64,000 bases of DNA from CBDAPX01 sp965198725 (lineage in GTDB: Bacteria > Pseudomonadota > Alphaproteobacteria > Rhodobacterales > Rhodobacteraceae): assembly GCA_965198725.1 (NCBI GenBank), contig CBDAPX010000002.1, positions 124,001 to 188,000 of the forward strand, written 5' to 3'. Every line of letters begins with the position of its first letter. Position 1 is the stretch's first letter. Below the pieces are notes generated by a model, which searched no databases, had not been told where the DNA came from, and saw only the letters and a list, made by a program, of their open reading frames with translations. Below are positions 16,127 to 25,642 of this stretch, piece by piece. Both the position numbers and the translations under genes were made by a program.

Positions 16127-18268
16127 TTAACCGGCGGCCTGCTGTGCAGGATTGTAGTTAATCTCGTCAGATGCCGCAAATTGACCATTGCCGATTTTTT
16201 CAATCTTGCCTTCGCGCAGAAGCTGGCCAAATGAGCGCAAACCGTCTTCTCTGGAGAAGTTGCTGCCTTCAACGCCGCGCACTTTGTTCATCAATTGAAA
16301 GCGCGTGAACTGATCGCGACCTTCGACATGGGCCATGTAGGCCGCCGCCGCCTCCAACAGCTGGTACAAGGATTGCGCACCAGCCTCGTCGGCGAATTTT
16401 TCGAAGTTTGAGACCTCTCCAACCGGCCCGCTGATCGCTTCGGGTTGGGCTGCAACGCGACGTGGTACAACTGGACCTGAGGCCAACTTGCTGCCATCAT
16501 CAACCCGTTGTTCTGCAACAAGTTTCAGTGGTGCTGGACGCATTGGGTCCGGACGACGGTCGGCAGTTGTGCTTGATGAAGGGCGGCGGGGTCGCACAAC
16601 TTCTGCCAGGTCAGCGCGATAAGGTTCACTGGCCTCGCCATCGGCGTCGTTGTCCACCAGCGCTTTCTCGGATTTGGCCGCCGCCACCGCGGCGCGCAGA
16701 TGGTCAAACTCCATACGGCGGTTCGATGTTTCCGGAGATTCCAGTTTCGCATCTGCTTCGTCGAGAAGACGCACAATATCCTGACCATCTTCCTGATGGG
16801 ATTTTTCGGCACTGGTATCGGCTTCAACCTCTGCCAATTCGCGCATCAGGTCAGCTTCGTCTTCGGCGCTCAGCGACGTTTCAGCTGTATCGTCTCCGTC
16901 AACCATCTCTTCCAACTGACCGGACGCAATCGCGGCTTCGAGATCAGCGCGCTTTACCTTGAGCACTTTGGCCCTTGGCATTGCTTCGACATCGTCATCT
17001 TCGTCAGCGTTGGACAAAATGTTTTCAACGATGTCGTCGTCATTGTCGTCAGTGTCATCGGCAATATTTGCGAAAATCTCTGGCTCGCCCTCATTAAGAT
17101 CGGGTTCTTCTTGCGTTTCTGCAGGGGCGTCTTTCAAGTAGTCTTCGGATTGCTCCGACAACTCTCGTCCCAACGCGTCATCCTGCAAGGCGTCATAGGA
17201 TGCTTCGTCCTCATCTTCTGCAGCATCGTCTTGCAAAATTGCGTCCACGTTGGAAGCATCTTCGTCTTCACGAACCAGTGGTGATTCATTATCCTCAAGG
17301 TCATCAGACACGACGTTTACCGACTCTTCTGATTCAGTCGTGTCTTTGAACTCTGCGGTTTCAAGCTCGTCTTCCAGGTCAGATGCTTCGGCGGCGTCTT
17401 GCACCTCGTCGTGTTCTTCATTGACGTCGGTCAGATCGTCCGACCCTGCGACATCGGCCATGACGGTTTCGATATTGAATTCGTCGTCTTCCGTGCTGGC
17501 GCCAACCGTGTCGTCTTCCAGCTCGACTTTCGGCTCTGCGTCGGCATCAGATGCGGCCTTTGCAATTGTGGCCTTTTCTTCCTGGTTGATGTCAGCAGGC
17601 TCAACGGCGTCAAACTTCTGAAGGGCTTGATCAATCTCGTCGAGCTCAAACGGTTCACTAGGCTCTTCGAGTTCTTCATCTACATCCAGCGCGTCGGTGA
17701 TATCCTCGGCGACGCCCGATAAGAAGTTATCTGCGTGTTCGCCTTCAGAATAGGTTGGAAGCGTCGTGCTGTCAGGTTTTTGAGCGACTACCGCACGGAT
17801 GCGTTGCAGCTTGGCGGCGATGCTGTCCGGCGCCCGTGCAGCAGTGGATGCCGCGGGTTCAAAGAACTCGGCTGCGGTCGTGGGTTCTTCCGCCGGCTCA
17901 GTTTCCGAAACGGGCTCGGGAACTGGTTGTGTCGGAGCTTCAGGCTCTGTGACCGAGGTTTCCGCGACGACGGCCGCGGCTGCAGGCAGGTGAGGTTGCG
18001 CATCGGCCTGTGGATCCGAGGCACGCAGAACGATTTGGCCTTCGTCGTGATGCGCTTCAACGCGGCGCGAGATTTCGCGCTGTGCGATCCGGGCGAGCAT
18101 ATCAGCATCCGGTTGCGGCGGCTCTGCGCCAAAGTAACGATCATCCGCCGCGAGGTCGCGGAAATATTCGGCAATGGCTTTCATCGTGCCAAACGAGTCG
18201 TCAAACCCTTCGAGGGTGCACGAAAAAGTGACGTAGGAGACGGTCAAAATTTTATTGTTTGTAACCAT
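16127..18268 (-). CDS. Large acidic protein of unknown function with conserved ends
   Basis: This 713-residue protein has three parts. Residues 1-95 are a compact N-terminal segment (KILTVSYVTFSCTLEGFDDSF, then a helical FGTMKAIAEYFRDLAADDRYFGAEPP). Residues from about 95 to 560 are low-complexity, very rich in Asp, Glu, Ala and Ser. About 100 C-terminal residues are ordered (EDGLRSFGQLLREGKIEKIGNG). No transmembrane span or signal peptide is visible. I know similar proteins only as conserved hypotheticals of Rhodobacteraceae. The pattern suggests an intrinsically disordered linker between two binding modules. It diverges from thiN with 126 bases between. Confidence 0.75.
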   Translation of the reverse strand: MVTNNKILTVSYVTFSCTLEGFDDSFGTMKAIAEYFRDLAADDRYFGAEPPQPDADMLARIAQREISRRVEAHHDEGQIVLRASDPQADAQPHLPAAAAVVAETSVTEPEAPTQPVPEPVSETEPAEEPTTAAEFFEPAASTAARAPDSIAAKLQRIRAVVAQKPDSTTLPTYSEGEHADNFLSGVAEDITDALDVDEELEEPSEPFELDEIDQALQKFDAVEPADINQEEKATIAKAASDADAEPKVELEDDTVGASTEDDEFNIETVMADVAGSDDLTDVNEEHDEVQDAAEASDLEDELETAEFKDTTESEESVNVVSDDLEDNESPLVREDEDASNVDAILQDDAAEDEDEASYDALQDDALGRELSEQSEDYLKDAPAETQEEPDLNEGEPEIFANIADDTDDNDDDIVENILSNADEDDDVEAMPRAKVLKVKRADLEAAIASGQLEEMVDGDDTAETSLSAEDEADLMRELAEVEADTSAEKSHQEDGQDIVRLLDEADAKLESPETSNRRMEFDHLRAAVAAAKSEKALVDNDADGEASEPYRADLAEVVRPRRPSSSTTADRRPDPMRPAPLKLVAEQRVDDGSKLASGPVVPRRVAAQPEAISGPVGEVSNFEKFADEAGAQSLYQLLEAAAAYMAHVEGRDQFTRFQLMNKVRGVEGSNFSREDGLRSFGQLLREGKIEKIGNGQFAASDEINYNPAQQAAG

Positions 18269-18394
18269 AGGATGCTCATCCTCAGAATAATTGTCTCAAA
18301 CCTGTTACGATGGTCTGGGGCCAAAAGCGGTCCGAATCTGTGCCATTTACCGTATCATTTTATGACCATATTGTGTCTGCCTTTGTAAAAGGCG

Positions 18395-19093
18395 ATGAGT
18401 TGGCGCATGAATAAAACGCGTTTTGCATTCAATTCTCCGATTACGTTGATTGGCGGCGGTGATGTCAGCGATAGCGATTTGAAGGCGGCGCGTCAGCTTG
18501 CGCCATCTCTTATCGCAGCAGATGGTGGCGCAAATGCGGCTGTCGCTGCAGGTCACCTTCCCGAAGCTGTAATTGGGGACTTTGATTCGCTCAGCGTCGA
18601 GGCGCGGAACAGAATCGATGCGGATCGTCTGTTTAAAGTGTCCGAGCAGGACAGCACCGATTTTGACAAAGCCCTTCGACATATTGAGGCCCCGTTGATC
18701 TTGGGCGTTGGATTTCTGGGCGCGCGGGTTGATCACCAGTTGGCGGCATTCTCAACATTGCTGGCCCGCGCTGACAAACCCTGTGTTTTGATCGGGGCAC
18801 AAGAGCTGGTGTTTCTGGCGCCGCCCTCTATTGCGCTGGACCTGACGGATGGCGATGTGGTGTCGCTGTACCCATTGGTACGGGTGGCAGGGCGGTCCAC
18901 TGGGTTGCACTGGCCAATTGATGGGCTCGATCTGTCACCAGATGGTCGGCTCGGCACTTCCAACCGCGCAACGGGTGCGATCACGCTGGAGGTTGCGCAA
19001 CCTGGCTTGTTGATGATCGTGCCAAGGCCGCATCTTTCAGTGGTTTTTCGGGCGCTTCAGAGCTCTGAAGCGCGTTGGCCCGTTCGCGGATAA
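18395..19093 (+). CDS. thiN: Thiamine diphosphokinase
   Basis: This enzyme transfers pyrophosphate from ATP to thiamine. The 232-residue protein has the family motifs IAADGGANAAVAAG, VIGDFDS and QDSTDFDKALR, then GVGFLGARVDHQLA. The start is either 18395 or ATG 18407; neither has a strong ribosome site. Its last 113 bases overlap the convergent EamA transporter gene, so its final 37 residues share DNA with that gene's tail. No TPP riboswitch is visible upstream. Confidence 0.9.
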   Translation: MSWRMNKTRFAFNSPITLIGGGDVSDSDLKAARQLAPSLIAADGGANAAVAAGHLPEAVIGDFDSLSVEARNRIDADRLFKVSEQDSTDFDKALRHIEAPLILGVGFLGARVDHQLAAFSTLLARADKPCVLIGAQELVFLAPPSIALDLTDGDVVSLYPLVRVAGRSTGLHWPIDGLDLSPDGRLGTSNRATGAITLEVAQPGLLMIVPRPHLSVVFRALQSSEARWPVRG

Positions 19094-19955
19094 TGATGTA
19101 AAGCCCGGCTGCCACCGTGATGCAGATGCCGACAGTGGCCAGTTGGTTCGGCAGGTCGGAGAATATCAACCAGCCAACCAAGGTCGCGATTGGGATCTCT
19201 AGATACTGCATTGGCGCAAGCGTCGCCGAAGGTGCGTATTTCAGCGCCCAGGTCATCAACAGATGTGTCGCCGTTCCCAGAGCACCAATCGCGAGCAACA
19301 GCGTCAATTGATACGTATCAGGCATGATCAGTTTCAATGGTGCGATGTTCAACTGGTTGCCGATCAAGGTCAGCGGCAACAGGATAACCGTGGCCAGAAC
19401 GCCGCTCACGGCCTGAACGCTGATCGGGTCCGTTTCCTTGGCGATTTGCCGCGTAGTCAGCATGAAGAGCGAAAAGACAACGGCGACGACCAACGGCAGC
19501 AAAGCGGGCCAGCCAACGGCAACAAAACTGGGCTGAATGACCAGAAGGGTGCCAATGAACCCCACCACGCACGCCCCGATGCGCCGGATGCCAACCTCTT
19601 CATCCAGCACGAATTTGCCCAAGAGCAGCATAATGAAGGGCATTACAAAGGCGATTGCGACCGCATCTGCCAATGGCAGATATTGCAATGCCGTGAACAT
19701 CGCGCCAATGCTGATGATGTGCAAAAGCGTCCGAATGGACGTCAGCCGAAATATCCTTGGCGACATGCGCCACGCCCGCCGTGTAAGGATAACCAGAGGG
19801 ATCAGGACTGCCGCCTGAAAGGCGAAACGGACCAATAGCAATTCACCCAAAGGGACTTCTTGGCCCAAGAGTTTTGCGACCGCGTCACCGACGGGGGCCA
19901 CGATGCAAAAACCAAGCATAAGTAATACGCCGAGGACCGGCCGGTCGTGTGTCAT
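18981..19955 (-). CDS. DMT (EamA) family transporter
   Basis: This 324-residue inner-membrane protein has about ten hydrophobic spans arranged as two EamA repeats. The repeat signatures are the ADAVAIAFVMPFIMLLLG and ATLAPMQYLEIPIATLVGW segments. The last span ends near residue 290 and is followed by a 30-residue polar tail that overlaps the 3' end of thiN on the opposite strand. The substrate is unknown; relatives export amino acids or metabolites. Confidence 0.88.
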   Translation of the reverse strand: MTHDRPVLGVLLMLGFCIVAPVGDAVAKLLGQEVPLGELLLVRFAFQAAVLIPLVILTRRAWRMSPRIFRLTSIRTLLHIISIGAMFTALQYLPLADAVAIAFVMPFIMLLLGKFVLDEEVGIRRIGACVVGFIGTLLVIQPSFVAVGWPALLPLVVAVVFSLFMLTTRQIAKETDPISVQAVSGVLATVILLPLTLIGNQLNIAPLKLIMPDTYQLTLLLAIGALGTATHLLMTWALKYAPSATLAPMQYLEIPIATLVGWLIFSDLPNQLATVGICITVAAGLYIIIRERANALQSSEAPEKPLKDAALARSSTSQVAQPPA

Positions 19956-20020
19956 TCCGGCAGCCTAGGGTTGTTAACTCTTCGGTGCAAGTATAGGTTG
20001 CAGCGTTGCCTAAAATTTCG

Positions 20021-21394
20021 TCAACAGTTTGGAACGTTTACGGCCAGACCTCCTAAAGACGTCTCCTTATACTTGTCGCTCATATCAATGCCGGTTTGGC
20101 GCATCGTTTCGATACAAGCGTCCAGTGGCACCAGGTGCGTGCCGTCGCCGCGCAAGGCCAGGCTCGCGGCAGAGACGGCTTTGATGGCCCCAAGACCGTT
20201 TCGTTCGATACAAGGCACCTGAACCAGCCCTTTGACCGGATCGCAGGTCATGCCAAGATGGTGTTCCAGCGCGATTTCGGCCGCGTTTTCCACCTGTTCG
20301 GGTGTGCCGCCCATCACAGCGCACAGACCCGCGGCGGCCATAGCGCTGGCTGATCCCACCTCTGCCTGGCAACCGGCCTCGGCTCCGCTGATCGAGGCGT
20401 TGAATTTTACAAGCCCCCCGATGGCCGAGGCGGTCAGCAAAAAGTCTTCCACATGCGCGGTCGATGCGCCGGGAACATGATCCAGGTAATAGCGCAGGGT
20501 TGCCGGGACCACGCCCGCAGCACCGTTAGTCGGGGCCGTGACGACCTGACCGCCAGCGGCGTTTTCCTCGTTCACCGCCATCGCATAGACGCTCATCCAG
20601 TCGTTGATCGTGTGCGGTGCTGTCAGGTTCATGCCCCGTTCGGCCATCAGCGCATCATGAATACCCTTGGCCCGGCGTTTGACGCTCAATCCGCCGGGCA
20701 AGATGCCGTCGCTGGTCAAACCCCGGTCGATGCAGTCATTCATCACCTGCCAGATGCGCGCCGCGCCACGGGTCAGCGTGTCCTGACCTATCCGGCTGAT
20801 CTCATTCGCGCGTTTCATTGCCGCGATGGATTTTCCCGATGATGCGGCCATTTCCAGCATTTCGGCGGCCGATTTGAACGGGAAAGGCACCGGTGCGCCA
20901 TCATCCGTGGCTTTGCCTGCGGCCAGTTCCTCGGCCGTCATGACAAAGCCGCCGCCGATGGAATAATAAATCTGCTGCAAGATGACGTCGCCTTGGGCAT
21001 CCGTTGCATAAAGGATCATGCCGTTGGCGTGACCGGGCAGGGTGCGGTCGTAATCAAAGCTGAGGTCGGTTTTGGGATTGAAGTTCAGGCGTGGCAAGCC
21101 TTCGGGATGCACATGGCCGGTTTTGGCAATCCGTTCCAGCATGTCGTTGGCCGCCTCGGCGTCATAGGTTTCTGGCGCAAACCCGGCCAGGCCCAGGATG
21201 GTGGCGCGGTCGGTTGCGTGGCCAACACCGGTAAAGGCCAGCGACCCATGCAGCGAGGCGCGCAGACCCGCGAAGTCAAAGGGGGACGCACGCATCTCGT
21301 CCAGAAAGCGTGCGGCCGCCACCATGGGCCCCATCGTGTGAGAAGAGGATGGGCCGACGCCCACCTTGAACATGTCGAACACGGACAAAAACAT
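20021..21394 (-). CDS. sdaA: L-serine ammonia-lyase, iron-sulfur type
   Basis: This enzyme converts L-serine to pyruvate and ammonia using a 4Fe-4S cluster. The 457-residue single-chain protein begins with the beta domain ([21 protein letters not shown]). The alpha domain keeps the cluster cysteines in [21 protein letters not shown] and [10 protein letters not shown]. Its ATG abuts the stop of the upstream GST gene with no gap, so both are likely co-transcribed. Confidence 0.96.
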   Translation of the reverse strand: MFLSVFDMFKVGVGPSSSHTMGPMVAAARFLDEMRASPFDFAGLRASLHGSLAFTGVGHATDRATILGLAGFAPETYDAEAANDMLERIAKTGHVHPEGLPRLNFNPKTDLSFDYDRTLPGHANGMILYATDAQGDVILQQIYYSIGGGFVMTAEELAAGKATDDGAPVPFPFKSAAEMLEMAASSGKSIAAMKRANEISRIGQDTLTRGAARIWQVMNDCIDRGLTSDGILPGGLSVKRRAKGIHDALMAERGMNLTAPHTINDWMSVYAMAVNEENAAGGQVVTAPTNGAAGVVPATLRYYLDHVPGASTAHVEDFLLTASAIGGLVKFNASISGAEAGCQAEVGSASAMAAAGLCAVMGGTPEQVENAAEIALEHHLGMTCDPVKGLVQVPCIERNGLGAIKAVSAASLALRGDGTHLVPLDACIETMRQTGIDMSDKYKETSLGGLAVNVPNC

Positions 21395-22093
21395 TTAGAT
21401 GGCGCTTCCTTCGGGCGGGTTGGCGGGTTGGGCGGCTGAAAACGGTTTGGGTCCCAGCCCCTCGGCGTGGGCAGTGTCCTGAACAGAAGCGCGGGTTTCA
21501 ATGGCTTCGCACAGTGCTGTCAGGCGTGGAAACCGTGCCAGTGAAAACCAGTCGGTTTGACCCGCTGGATAAATCTGGGGCCAGCGGCAGCAGGCACAGA
21601 CATAGAAATCGAGGATGGTTGGGTTGGTTGCTCCAAACCAGTTGGGACGATCTGCCAGCACCTCTTCAAGTCGCTGAAACCGTTGCGGCAGCGTCTTGTG
21701 GATGCCAGCGCGCAAGGCGGCTGCGTGATCCGAAGCGATGTACTGTTTAGGGTAGAACAACAATCGCAGTTCCGCATGCACCGTATTCGACACGAAAAAC
21801 AGCCATTTCAAAAAAGCGCCCCGCTCGGCATCCGTCGGCTGCGGTGCCAGCGCTTGATGCGTTTCGCTGAGCCACAAAAGGATCGCGGCGGTTTCAAACA
21901 CCGGACCACTGGGCGTTTCGAGAACAGGGATCAGGCCGTTTGGATTGATGGCGCGATAGGCTTCGGACCGTTGTTCATGCATCGCGCGATCCACTAACAC
22001 GGCCTCATACGGCACCTCCAGTTCATTCAGGGCAATCCGAATGATCAACGAGGCGTTGTCGGGCGCGTAATGCAGGCGATAGCGGGTGGTCAT
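21395..22093 (-). CDS. Glutathione S-transferase family protein
   Basis: This 232-residue protein has an N-terminal thioredoxin-like domain (RYRLHYAPDNASLIIRIALNEL, then NPNGLIPVLETPSGPVFETAAILLWL) with the cis-Pro and ET(S-like) glutathione contacts. A helical C-terminal domain follows. I start it at ATG 22093 rather than 22132 because the conserved N terminus begins there. The stop touches the sdaA start. The substrate is unknown. Confidence 0.85.
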   Translation of the reverse strand: MTTRYRLHYAPDNASLIIRIALNELEVPYEAVLVDRAMHEQRSEAYRAINPNGLIPVLETPSGPVFETAAILLWLSETHQALAPQPTDAERGAFLKWLFFVSNTVHAELRLLFYPKQYIASDHAAALRAGIHKTLPQRFQRLEEVLADRPNWFGATNPTILDFYVCACCRWPQIYPAGQTDWFSLARFPRLTALCEAIETRASVQDTAHAEGLGPKPFSAAQPANPPEGSAI

Positions 22094-22140
22094 GCCGTCT
22101 AGATAGTGCGTGGGTTCGAAACCAAATGGCAAAAAGCGAC

Positions 22141-22156
22141 GTTTCCGATCGGAAAC
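22141..22156. promoter_or_regulatory. 16-base perfect palindrome between GST and rpiA
   Basis: GTTTCCGATCGGAAAC is a perfect palindrome in the 153-base divergent gap, 48 bases from the GST start and 91 bases from rpiA. It is too short and has no loop to act as a hairpin, so a dimeric regulator site is the more natural reading. No second copy was noticed in the window. Confidence 0.4.
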
Positions 22157-22246
22157 AGGCCATTCGCTGAAAGTCTTGTCCGGTTTGGCTCTCGCACCTC
22201 GATTGTAACTGTCCTATAAGCAGGCAACAGATCTGGGGAGATCCAT

Positions 22247-23035
22247 ATGACCGGAGAATTGTCGCCTATCGACAAGGCCAAATTTGTCGCCGCCAAACGC
22301 GCGGCCGAGTTGGTCGAGGATGGTATGCGCGTGGGTCTGGGCACTGGCAGTACCGCGGCTTGGCTGGTCCGTTGCATTGGTGAGCTCGTGCGCGACCAAG
22401 GGCTCAAAATCCGGGGCGTTCCGACCTCGACCCGTACGGCGGAACTGGCCCGCGATGTCGGCATCGACGTGATCAGCCTTGACGAGGCGCGCTGGCTGGA
22501 CCTGACGATTGATGGCGCTGATGAATTTGACGGCGATCTGAACCTGATCAAAGGTGGCGGTGGCGCGCTCTTGCAGGAAAAGATCGTGGCCACCGCGTCT
22601 GATCAAATGGTGGTGATCGCAGATGCCGGCAAAGAGGTGGAAACACTGGGTGCGTTCCCATTGCCGGTCGAGGTGATCCCGTTTGGATGGCAAACCACGC
22701 AGGCGCTGATCGAAGAAACCCTCATTTCCATGGATGTCATGGGTCGTTCTTCCACATTGCGCATGAATGGCGACGTGCCGTTCATTACGGATGAAGGCAA
22801 CCACATCCTCGATCTGCATTTGCAGCGGATTGGCAATGCGCGCCAATTGGCAATGGTGATGAACCAGATGCCCGGCGTGGTTGAAAACGGGCTATTCATT
22901 GATATTTGTGACACCGTCATCATCGGGTATGGCGACGGTCGCGTGCAAACGCGCGACATCAATGAAGGAACGGTAGAGCATGACCGGCTGGATTTTGTCG
23001 AAAGCGACAACCTCTTTTCCGATCTTGCGGATTAA
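22247..23035 (+). CDS. rpiA: Ribose-5-phosphate isomerase A
   Basis: This enzyme interconverts ribose 5-phosphate and ribulose 5-phosphate in the pentose phosphate pathway. The 262-residue protein has MRVGLGTGSTAAWLV, DGADEFDGDLNLIKGGGGALLQEKIV and the VTD-like VIADAGKEVE segment with catalytic acidic residues. GGGGAGA precedes the ATG. gor follows after 11 bases on the same strand, a sensible partner because the pathway supplies NADPH. Confidence 0.97.
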   Translation: MTGELSPIDKAKFVAAKRAAELVEDGMRVGLGTGSTAAWLVRCIGELVRDQGLKIRGVPTSTRTAELARDVGIDVISLDEARWLDLTIDGADEFDGDLNLIKGGGGALLQEKIVATASDQMVVIADAGKEVETLGAFPLPVEVIPFGWQTTQALIEETLISMDVMGRSSTLRMNGDVPFITDEGNHILDLHLQRIGNARQLAMVMNQMPGVVENGLFIDICDTVIIGYGDGRVQTRDINEGTVEHDRLDFVESDNLFSDLAD

Positions 23036-23046
23036 AGGACAATTCC

Positions 23047-24405
23047 ATGAGCTTTGACTATGATCTCTTCGTCATTGGCGGCGGGTCTGGTGGCGTGCGC
23101 GCGGCGCGTGTGGCGGCCGGTGAAACCGGGGCAAAGGTCGCTTTGGCTGAAGAGGATCGGTATGGCGGCACCTGTGTCATCCGGGGATGCGTGCCCAAAA
23201 AGCTGATGGTGTTTGCTTCTGGCTATGCCGCGCAGATGGAAGACGCTCAATCTTACGGCTGGGACGTGACAGCGGGTGATTTCGATTGGCTGAAGTTCCG
23301 CCCACAGTTAGAGACTGAACTGGACCGCCTTGAAGGTGTGTATCGCAGCCTGCTGGCAAATTCGGGTGTCGAAACCTTTGATGCGCGCGCGACATTGGTC
23401 GATGCCCATACTGTGCAATTGTCGACCGGTGAGACAAAGACAGCAAAACATATCCTGATTGCCACCGGCGGGCGTCCGGTAAAGCCGGACTTTCCGGGTG
23501 CAGAGCTGGGGATCACGTCGAACGACATTTTCCACCTCGATAAACTGCCCGGATCGATCCTGATCCTTGGGGGCGGGTATATTGCCTGTGAATTTGCCGG
23601 CGTGCTGAACGGTATGGGTGTCGACGTCACACAATATTACCGCGGTGCGCAGATTTTGCGCGGCTTTGACGATGAGGCGCGCGGTCTCGTCGCCACCGAG
23701 ATGTCGCAAAAGGGCATCGAGATCTGCACCGGCAGCAACATCCTTGAGATGCACAAGGAAGGCGACCAGATAAGGGTCAAAGCAACCAACGGCGATGAAC
23801 GGCTTTTTGATCAGGTCCTGCTGGCCACGGGCAGATCGCCAAACACAGATGGTATGGGACTAGAGGCGCTGGGCATCGAACTGGGTCGCAAGGGTGAGAT
23901 CAAGGTTGATGAATACAGCCAGACCGCGGTGCCCTCGATTTATGCGATCGGCGATGTGACCGACCGAGTGAACCTGACGCCGGTTGCCATTCGCGAAGGC
24001 ATGGCCTTTGTCGAAACGGTGTTCAAAGGCAACCCGACACCGGTTGATCACGCGCTGATCCCCAGCGCGGTGTTCACGCAGCCGGAAATGGGAACCGTGG
24101 GCCTGAGCGAAGAAGACGCGGCAGAGCAGGAACCGATTGAGGTTTACGCGACCAGCTTCCGGGCGATGCAAACGTCGTTCATCGGGCGGCCTGACCGTGT
24201 TTTGATGAAATTGATCGTCAGCCAGGCAACCCGCAAGGTTCTGGGTTGCCACATCGTCGCACCGGCGGCAGGCGAAATGATCCAGTTGGCTGGTATTGCG
24301 ATCAAAATGGGCGCGACAAAAGAGGACTTTGACCGGACCGTGGCGGTGCACCCCACCATGTCCGAAGAGATTGTCACAATGAGATCACCTGTACGTACGG
24401 CTTGA
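23047..24405 (+). CDS. gor: Glutathione-disulfide reductase
   Basis: This NADPH-dependent flavoenzyme reduces glutathione disulfide. The 452-residue protein has the FAD loop IGGGSGGVRAAR, the redox disulfide CVIRGC, the NADPH-binding GGGYIACEFAG, the ATGRSPNTDG segment and the C-terminal HPTMSEE with the catalytic His. AAAGGA lies before the ATG. It is co-oriented with rpiA, 11 bases apart. Confidence 0.95.
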   Translation: MSFDYDLFVIGGGSGGVRAARVAAGETGAKVALAEEDRYGGTCVIRGCVPKKLMVFASGYAAQMEDAQSYGWDVTAGDFDWLKFRPQLETELDRLEGVYRSLLANSGVETFDARATLVDAHTVQLSTGETKTAKHILIATGGRPVKPDFPGAELGITSNDIFHLDKLPGSILILGGGYIACEFAGVLNGMGVDVTQYYRGAQILRGFDDEARGLVATEMSQKGIEICTGSNILEMHKEGDQIRVKATNGDERLFDQVLLATGRSPNTDGMGLEALGIELGRKGEIKVDEYSQTAVPSIYAIGDVTDRVNLTPVAIREGMAFVETVFKGNPTPVDHALIPSAVFTQPEMGTVGLSEEDAAEQEPIEVYATSFRAMQTSFIGRPDRVLMKLIVSQATRKVLGCHIVAPAAGEMIQLAGIAIKMGATKEDFDRTVAVHPTMSEEIVTMRSPVRTA

Positions 24406-24478
24406 AATCTCGAGTAAAGCGCACAGGTTTGAAGGCAACGTCGCCAGTTGGGCGGCATGAATAAGGGAACACAGCAGC

Positions 24479-25642
24479 ATGGCGGGAAACAACGGCGGCC
24501 CCTGGGGGGGCGGCGGTTCCTCAGGCGGGGGGAACAGAGGCAATAACGGCTCTGGCGGAGGCGGCGGCGGTGGTCGCGGCCCGCAGGGTGACGGACCTCA
24601 GATCCCCGAGATCGATGAGATTATGAAAAAGGGCCAGGAACAGCTGCGCGTCCTTATGGGCGGTCGCGGCGGCAATGGTGGCACCGGCGGTGGACGCGGG
24701 CAGGGCGGCGGCGGGCCGAAATTGACCCGCGGGACCTTTGTTGTGGGCGGTATCGCGGCGCTGGTCGTTTGGGGTCTGGCAAGCTTTTACACGGTCCGGC
24801 CCGAAGAACAGTCTGTTGAGCTTTTCCTGGGCGAGTTTTCTGCGATTGGTAATCCGGGTCTGAACTTTGCGCCTTGGCCGCTGGTCACAGCCGAAGTCAT
24901 TCCGGTGACACGCGAACAGACCGAAGATATCGGCACGGGTTCAGGTGGTCGCGACGCAGGTCTGATGCTTACGGGTGACGAAAACATCGTGGACATCGAC
25001 TTCCAGGTGGTTTGGAACATCTCGAACCCCGCGAACTTCCTTTTCAACCTGCGGGAACCACAGCCGACCATCCGCGCGGTGTCGGAATCGGCGATGCGTG
25101 AAATTATCGCGCAATCCGAACTGGCCCCCATTCTGAACCGGGATCGTGGTTCGATTGCGGAACGGTTGCAGGACCTGATCCAAAGCACGCTGGACAGCTA
25201 CGACAGTGGCGTGAACATCGTGCGTGTGAACTTTGACAAGGCCGATCCCCCGGCGCCGGTGATCGACGCCTTCCGCGACGTTCAGGCCGCGGAACAAGAG
25301 CGGGACCGTCTGCAAAACGTGGCGGATGCCTATTCGAACCGTGTTCTCGCCGAGGCACGCGGTGAAGCAGCACAGCTGCTGGAAGAAGCGGAAGCCTATC
25401 GCGCGCGCGTTGTGAACGAAGCAACCGGTGAAGCGAGCCGCTTTACGGCTGTTCTGGAAGAATATCTCAAAGCGCCCGAAGTGACCCGCAAACGTCTGTA
25501 TCTTGAGACGATGGAGCAGGTTTTGGGTGATGTGGACAAAATCATCCTTGATGAAAACACCGGCGGTTCTGGCAGCGGCGTCGTGCCCTATCTGCCGCTG
25601 AACGAATTGCGTCGCGCACCGGGTGCGGGAGGGACAAACTGA
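24479..25642 (+). CDS. hflK: HflK, subunit of the FtsH-modulating HflKC complex
   Basis: This 387-residue membrane-anchored SPFH/prohibitin-family protein has a Gly/Asn-rich cytoplasmic N terminus (residues 1-80), one membrane span (about 86-105, FVVGGIAALVVWGLASFY) and the periplasmic SPFH domain. A long helical segment rich in Glu and Ala follows (AEARGEAAQLLEEAEAYRAR). The stop TGA overlaps the hflC start. HflKC cages and regulates the FtsH protease. Confidence 0.95.
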   Translation: MAGNNGGPWGGGGSSGGGNRGNNGSGGGGGGGRGPQGDGPQIPEIDEIMKKGQEQLRVLMGGRGGNGGTGGGRGQGGGGPKLTRGTFVVGGIAALVVWGLASFYTVRPEEQSVELFLGEFSAIGNPGLNFAPWPLVTAEVIPVTREQTEDIGTGSGGRDAGLMLTGDENIVDIDFQVVWNISNPANFLFNLREPQPTIRAVSESAMREIIAQSELAPILNRDRGSIAERLQDLIQSTLDSYDSGVNIVRVNFDKADPPAPVIDAFRDVQAAEQERDRLQNVADAYSNRVLAEARGEAAQLLEEAEAYRARVVNEATGEASRFTAVLEEYLKAPEVTRKRLYLETMEQVLGDVDKIILDENTGGSGSGVVPYLPLNELRRAPGAGGTN

